Shown one piece after another: positions 6,776-8,947 of a stretch of 8,947 nucleotides of DNA; the first letter of the stretch is position 1, and every line of letters starts with the position of its first letter. The position numbers were made by a program, and so were the translations under genes. Below the pieces are notes generated by a model. The model did no database searches and was not told the origin of the DNA. It saw only the letters and a list, made by a program, of their open reading frames with translations. Source of the stretch: JBGPIK01 sp041484845 (lineage in GTDB: Bacteria; Desulfobacterota; Binatia; UBA9968); assembly GCA_041484845.1 (NCBI GenBank), contig JBGPIK010000288.1:1-8947 (forward strand), given 5' to 3'.

Positions 6776-8271
6776 AAGCAATGCCAAAAAAAACGGGGAC
6801 CGCCAAGGTTGAATTGGTGCCCGAAAGAAAGGCCGCAGCCGAACAACAAAAAAACTTGCGCGGCTTTCTTGAACAGCTGAAAGCTTCCCTGCCGCACGAC
6901 TACCACCGCGTCGAGAGGGAGATTGCACCGGCGCGTTTTGAAGTCACCGCCCTGCTGCAGCACCTCGAGGATGAGAAAAGATTCCCCGTCCTGTTCTTCG
7001 AAAAGCCGCTGAACATGGAGGGCAAACCGTCCGCTTTCCCCCTGCTGAGCAATGTTTTCGCCACCCGCCAGCGCTGTGCGTTGGCGCTGGGTATGCAGCC
7101 GGAGGAAGAAGGTCTGCCGCTGAGCCTGGAGTACGCGCGCCGCGAAGATATGTTGCTTGCGCCGGTAAAAGTACCCGCGCGCACCGCGCCGGTCAAGCAA
7201 GTGATCAAGCGCGGCAACGAAGCAAACCTTCACGAGCTGCCCGTGGTTCGGCATCATGCCATGGACCCGGCCCCGTACATCGACATGACGCCGGTGGTGA
7301 AAGACCGCGACGGAGACTTTTACAACATTGCTTTTCAGCGCACCATGGTGAAAGGTCCGAGGCGACTTGGACTGCACATGTCCCCCAGACACAACTGGCA
7401 GATCCACCGTAAGCACGAAGAGAAAAACCGGCCGACGCCCGTTGCCATCGTCATCAGCCATCACCCGGCGTTTTATCTCGGCGCGCTGAATGTCTCGCCA
7501 TTCGGTGTCGACGATTACGCCCGGGTTGGCGCCATCATGGGAGCGCCGCTCCGCCTCACGCCTTCGGAGACCTTGGGAGAGAATTTTTTGGTGCCGGCCG
7601 ATGCCGAGATGGTGATCGAGGGGCACATTATTCCCAACGTCAAAGAGATCGAAGGCCCCTTCGGCGAGTTTACCGGATATTACGGTCCACAACGGTTGCG
7701 TAACATCATCGAAGTTTCTGCCATCACCCATCGCAGTGATGCCATCTTTCAGCACATTTTTACGGGTCACCGGGACACCTGGGTGGTGGGCGGCATTCCC
7801 AAAGAGGGTAGCCTTTTCAATCTCATTCGCGGCATCGTGCCGACAACCAAAGCGGTTCACTTTCCCATTTCCGGCTGCTGCCGCTTCAATTGTTATATCT
7901 CCATCGACAAAAAGGTGGACGGCGAGACCAAGCAGGCAGCACTGGCCGCGCTGGGCGGGTGCGACTTCGTCAAACATGTCGTGGTCGTGGACGCCGATAT
8001 TAACATTTACAACGAAGAAGAAGTCATGTGGGCGGTGGCAACTCGCGTGCAAGCCGACCAGGACGTTGACATCATAAGAAACGTCAAAGGAAACACTCTG
8101 GATCCTTCGCAGACCGACAACATCATGACCGCCAAAATGATCATCGACGCTACCCGGCCGGTGCAGCGACCCTTTGAGGCCCGCGTAGCCGTACCGGGAA
8201 CGGCGATGGAAAAAACGCGGCTTGAAGATTTCATCTCACGCGTGGTGGTTGACCGGATGCCAAAGGTCTAA
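6772..8271 (+). CDS. UbiD-family prenyl-FMN-dependent decarboxylase/carboxylase (divergent paralogue)
   Basis: This 499-aa protein belongs to the UbiD family, reversible non-oxidative aromatic acid decarboxylases that use prenylated FMN. Visible family features are the N-terminal FLEQL plus FEVTALLQHLEDEKRFPVLFFE region (32-77); YNIAFQR with N185 (metal) and R190 (catalytic Arg), spaced as N168/R173 in Fdc1; H207 in a metal-ligand position; VPADAEMVIEG 274-284; and EIEGPFGEFTGYYG 292-305, where E294 and E299 keep the five-residue spacing of the catalytic glutamates E277/E282 of Fdc1. Two oddities: the usual DAGPY[IL]T reads MDPAPYIDMT (164-173), and the third metal ligand, usually Glu in a (S/D)EY motif, appears to be Asp248 (VDDY). 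There is a Lys/Glu-rich extension of about 28 residues at the N-terminus. The start is coupled to the ligase stop (ATGA); ATG 6781 is an alternative. It could act on a hydroxybenzoate-type substrate, or be a partner of the second UbiD downstream. Confidence 0.9.
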   Translation: MKAMPKKTGTAKVELVPERKAAAEQQKNLRGFLEQLKASLPHDYHRVEREIAPARFEVTALLQHLEDEKRFPVLFFEKPLNMEGKPSAFPLLSNVFATRQRCALALGMQPEEEGLPLSLEYARREDMLLAPVKVPARTAPVKQVIKRGNEANLHELPVVRHHAMDPAPYIDMTPVVKDRDGDFYNIAFQRTMVKGPRRLGLHMSPRHNWQIHRKHEEKNRPTPVAIVISHHPAFYLGALNVSPFGVDDYARVGAIMGAPLRLTPSETLGENFLVPADAEMVIEGHIIPNVKEIEGPFGEFTGYYGPQRLRNIIEVSAITHRSDAIFQHIFTGHRDTWVVGGIPKEGSLFNLIRGIVPTTKAVHFPISGCCRFNCYISIDKKVDGETKQAALAALGGCDFVKHVVVVDADINIYNEEEVMWAVATRVQADQDVDIIRNVKGNTLDPSQTDNIMTAKMIIDATRPVQRPFEARVAVPGTAMEKTRLEDFISRVVVDRMPKV

Positions 8272-8275
8272 GACT

Positions 8276-8286
8276 GGGAGAAGAAG
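8276..8286 (+). promoter_or_regulatory. Ribosome binding site of the small zinc-ribbon gene
   Basis: GGGAG at 8276-8280 followed by AAGAAG lies 8 bases before ATG 8289. It is the clearest Shine-Dalgarno sequence in the window and supports the 49-residue frame as a real gene even though it is very short. Confidence 0.6.
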
Positions 8287-8288
8287 TC

Positions 8289-8438
8289 ATGGCAAAAATT
8301 TTTTGGGTGACCTGTCCAAAATGCCGGGGCGAGTTTTATTGTCATTGGCAGGAGCTCCGGCACAAGAAAATCCAACTCCTCTGCCCATATTGCAGTCATC
8401 AATTTCTGGATGAGGAGAGCCCGAAAATCGTCGAGTAA
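8289..8438 (+). CDS. Small zinc-ribbon protein (49 aa) between two ubiD genes
   Basis: This frame encodes 49 residues starting MAKIFWVTCPKC. Two CxxC knuckles, CPKC (C9, C12) and CPYC (C32, C35), are 20 residues apart and separated by an aromatic- and Lys/Arg-rich segment (GEFYCHWQELRHKK). This is a typical rubredoxin-like zinc ribbon; C18 and H19 are extra potential ligands. The C-terminus is acidic (LDEESPKIVE). It begins 17 bases after the upstream ubiD stop with a good ribosome binding site and ends 80 bases before the second ubiD. I do not recognise a named family. Multi-subunit hydroxyarylate decarboxylases (BsdBCD, VdcBCD) also include a small Cys-rich D subunit next to the UbiD-like C subunit, and phenylphosphate carboxylase has a small gamma subunit, so a structural or accessory subunit of the UbiD complex is plausible (inference). 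Reality of the gene is well supported by position, RBS and paired CxxC motifs. Confidence 0.78.
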   Translation: MAKIFWVTCPKCRGEFYCHWQELRHKKIQLLCPYCSHQFLDEESPKIVE

Positions 8439-8518
8439 GAATCAGCCGATCTCGTGCCGCAAGACTTGAGAACCGATCTCGAACCCGTCGAGAAATTTTG
8501 TTGGAGGGAAATCGCATC
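8439..8518 (+). other. Intergenic leader before the second ubiD, with a small hairpin
   Basis: At 80 bases this is the longest non-coding gap in the window. It contains a perfect 6-bp stem, TCTCGA 8477-8482 pairing with TCGAGA 8488-8493 around a 5-base loop, followed by AATTTTG. CCGATCTCG occurs twice, at 8446-8454 and 8473-8481. GGAGG at 8503-8507 is the ribosome binding site for GTG 8519, 11 bases away. The stem is too weak and lacks a proper U-run for a confident terminator; it might be a processing or attenuation element, or chance. Confidence 0.3.
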
Positions 8519-8947
8519 GTGAAGGATCTTCGTAGCTTCATTGAAACAGTCCGTCAGGAATTTCCAGAGGAGGTCTTAACGATCAGTAAGGAGGTCGATC
8601 CTCGCTTCGAGATCACGGCGCTGGTCGCCAAGCTGGAACAGGAGAGGCGGTTTCCCATACTGGTCTTTGAAAACGTCAAGGGCACCAAATTTCCTGTCGT
8701 GACCAATGTGCACGCCGCGCGTCGGCGCCTGGCTTCGGCGATCGGCAGCGAGCCACGCGGCGCAGTAGCCGACTATCTGCGCAGAATCGAGCGTCCCGTT
8801 CCACCCAAGGAAGTTGATACCGGACCTGTCAAGGAAGTCATCTTAAAGGGAGACCAGGTGGATCTGCGCGCCATGCCGCAAATCGTCCATCATCAAGATG
8901 ACGCCGGCCCCTATCTGACAGCCGGCATCACGCTGGCCCGGGATCCC
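8519..8947 (+). CDS. Second UbiD-family decarboxylase/carboxylase, N-terminal part (cut by window end)
   Basis: The frame is open from GTG 8519 to the last base (143 codons). It aligns by eye with the N-terminus of the upstream UbiD: LRSFIETVRQEFP, FEITALVAKLEQERRFPILVFENV, FPVVTNVHAARRRLASAIG, and VKEVILKGDQVDLRAMPQIVHHQDDAGPYLTAGITLARDP-type residues at the end. Unlike the first copy it lacks the Lys-rich N-terminal extension and keeps the canonical DAGPYLT motif (about residues 130-136), so it looks like the more orthodox member of the pair. The catalytic Arg and the Glu pair lie beyond the window and cannot be checked. GTG is chosen because GGAGG (8503-8507) precedes it and the family homology begins right there. 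The protein would be a prFMN-dependent decarboxylase or carboxylase; it may form a complex with, or provide alternative specificity to, the upstream UbiD. Confidence 0.85.
   Translation, partial: MKDLRSFIETVRQEFPEEVLTISKEVDPRFEITALVAKLEQERRFPILVFENVKGTKFPVVTNVHAARRRLASAIGSEPRGAVADYLRRIERPVPPKEVDTGPVKEVILKGDQVDLRAMPQIVHHQDDAGPYLTAGITLARDP

Noticed and set aside
6760..8052. 430-codon open frame on the minus strand opposite the first ubiD gene
   Set aside because: It is a shadow of the plus-strand codon pattern: the translation is His/Arg-rich with no recognisable motif, and the plus frame carries a clear UbiD protein throughout.
8477..8499. Rho-independent terminator between the zinc-ribbon gene and the second ubiD
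   Set aside because: The stem is only 6 bp with mixed composition and is followed by AATTTTG, not a U-run; the downstream gene continues in the same direction with its own ribosome binding site.

Overview
The window is one tightly packed, plus-strand gene cluster of moderately GC-rich bacterial DNA (mid-50s % GC by eye). No RNA gene, mobile element, CRISPR array or long non-coding stretch is visible. Gene content points to an aromatic-acid catabolising bacterium with an anaerobic or facultative metabolism. Taxonomy cannot be fixed from the sequence; a proteobacterial, Desulfobacterota-like or similar uncultured lineage would fit.

Layout. (1) 2-190: the last 62 codons of a gene resembling the C-terminus of the creatinase/aminopeptidase P (M24, pita-bread) family. 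(2) 198-1472: a PaaK-type aryl-CoA ligase. (3) 1469-5342: three genes encoding a molybdenum hydroxylase-family heterotrimer in the order [2Fe-2S] subunit, molybdopterin subunit, FAD subunit. The FAD subunit carries an extra four-cysteine insertion whose spacing matches the [4Fe-4S] loop of 4-hydroxybenzoyl-CoA reductase, so this is best read as an HcrCAB/HbaBCD-type reductase and not a xanthine or CO dehydrogenase. (4) 5363-6775: a second, unrelated-subfamily acyl-CoA ligase (classical ANL type, benzoate/4-hydroxybenzoate-CoA ligase style). (5) 6772-8271: a UbiD-family (prenylated-FMN) decarboxylase/carboxylase. (6) 8289-8438: a 49-residue zinc-ribbon protein. (7) 8519-8947: the start of a second ubiD paralogue, cut by the window end.

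How they may work together (inference): a phenolic compound or hydroxylated aromatic acid is carboxylated or decarboxylated by the UbiD proteins. The aromatic acid is activated by one or both CoA ligases, and the reductase removes a ring hydroxyl to feed benzoyl-CoA-type degradation. Three ATGA stop/start overlaps and gaps of 7-80 bases suggest one transcript with translational coupling. No promoter or terminator can be placed with confidence.

Most interesting points: the [4Fe-4S] signature in the FAD subunit; a Gln where the molybdenum-hydroxylase catalytic Glu is expected; an apparently divergent UbiD (metal-ligand Glu to Asp, altered DAGPY motif) followed by a more canonical UbiD, with a tiny zinc ribbon between them, reminiscent of multi-subunit hydroxyarylate decarboxylases and phenylphosphate carboxylase; and two CoA ligases of different classes flanking one reductase.
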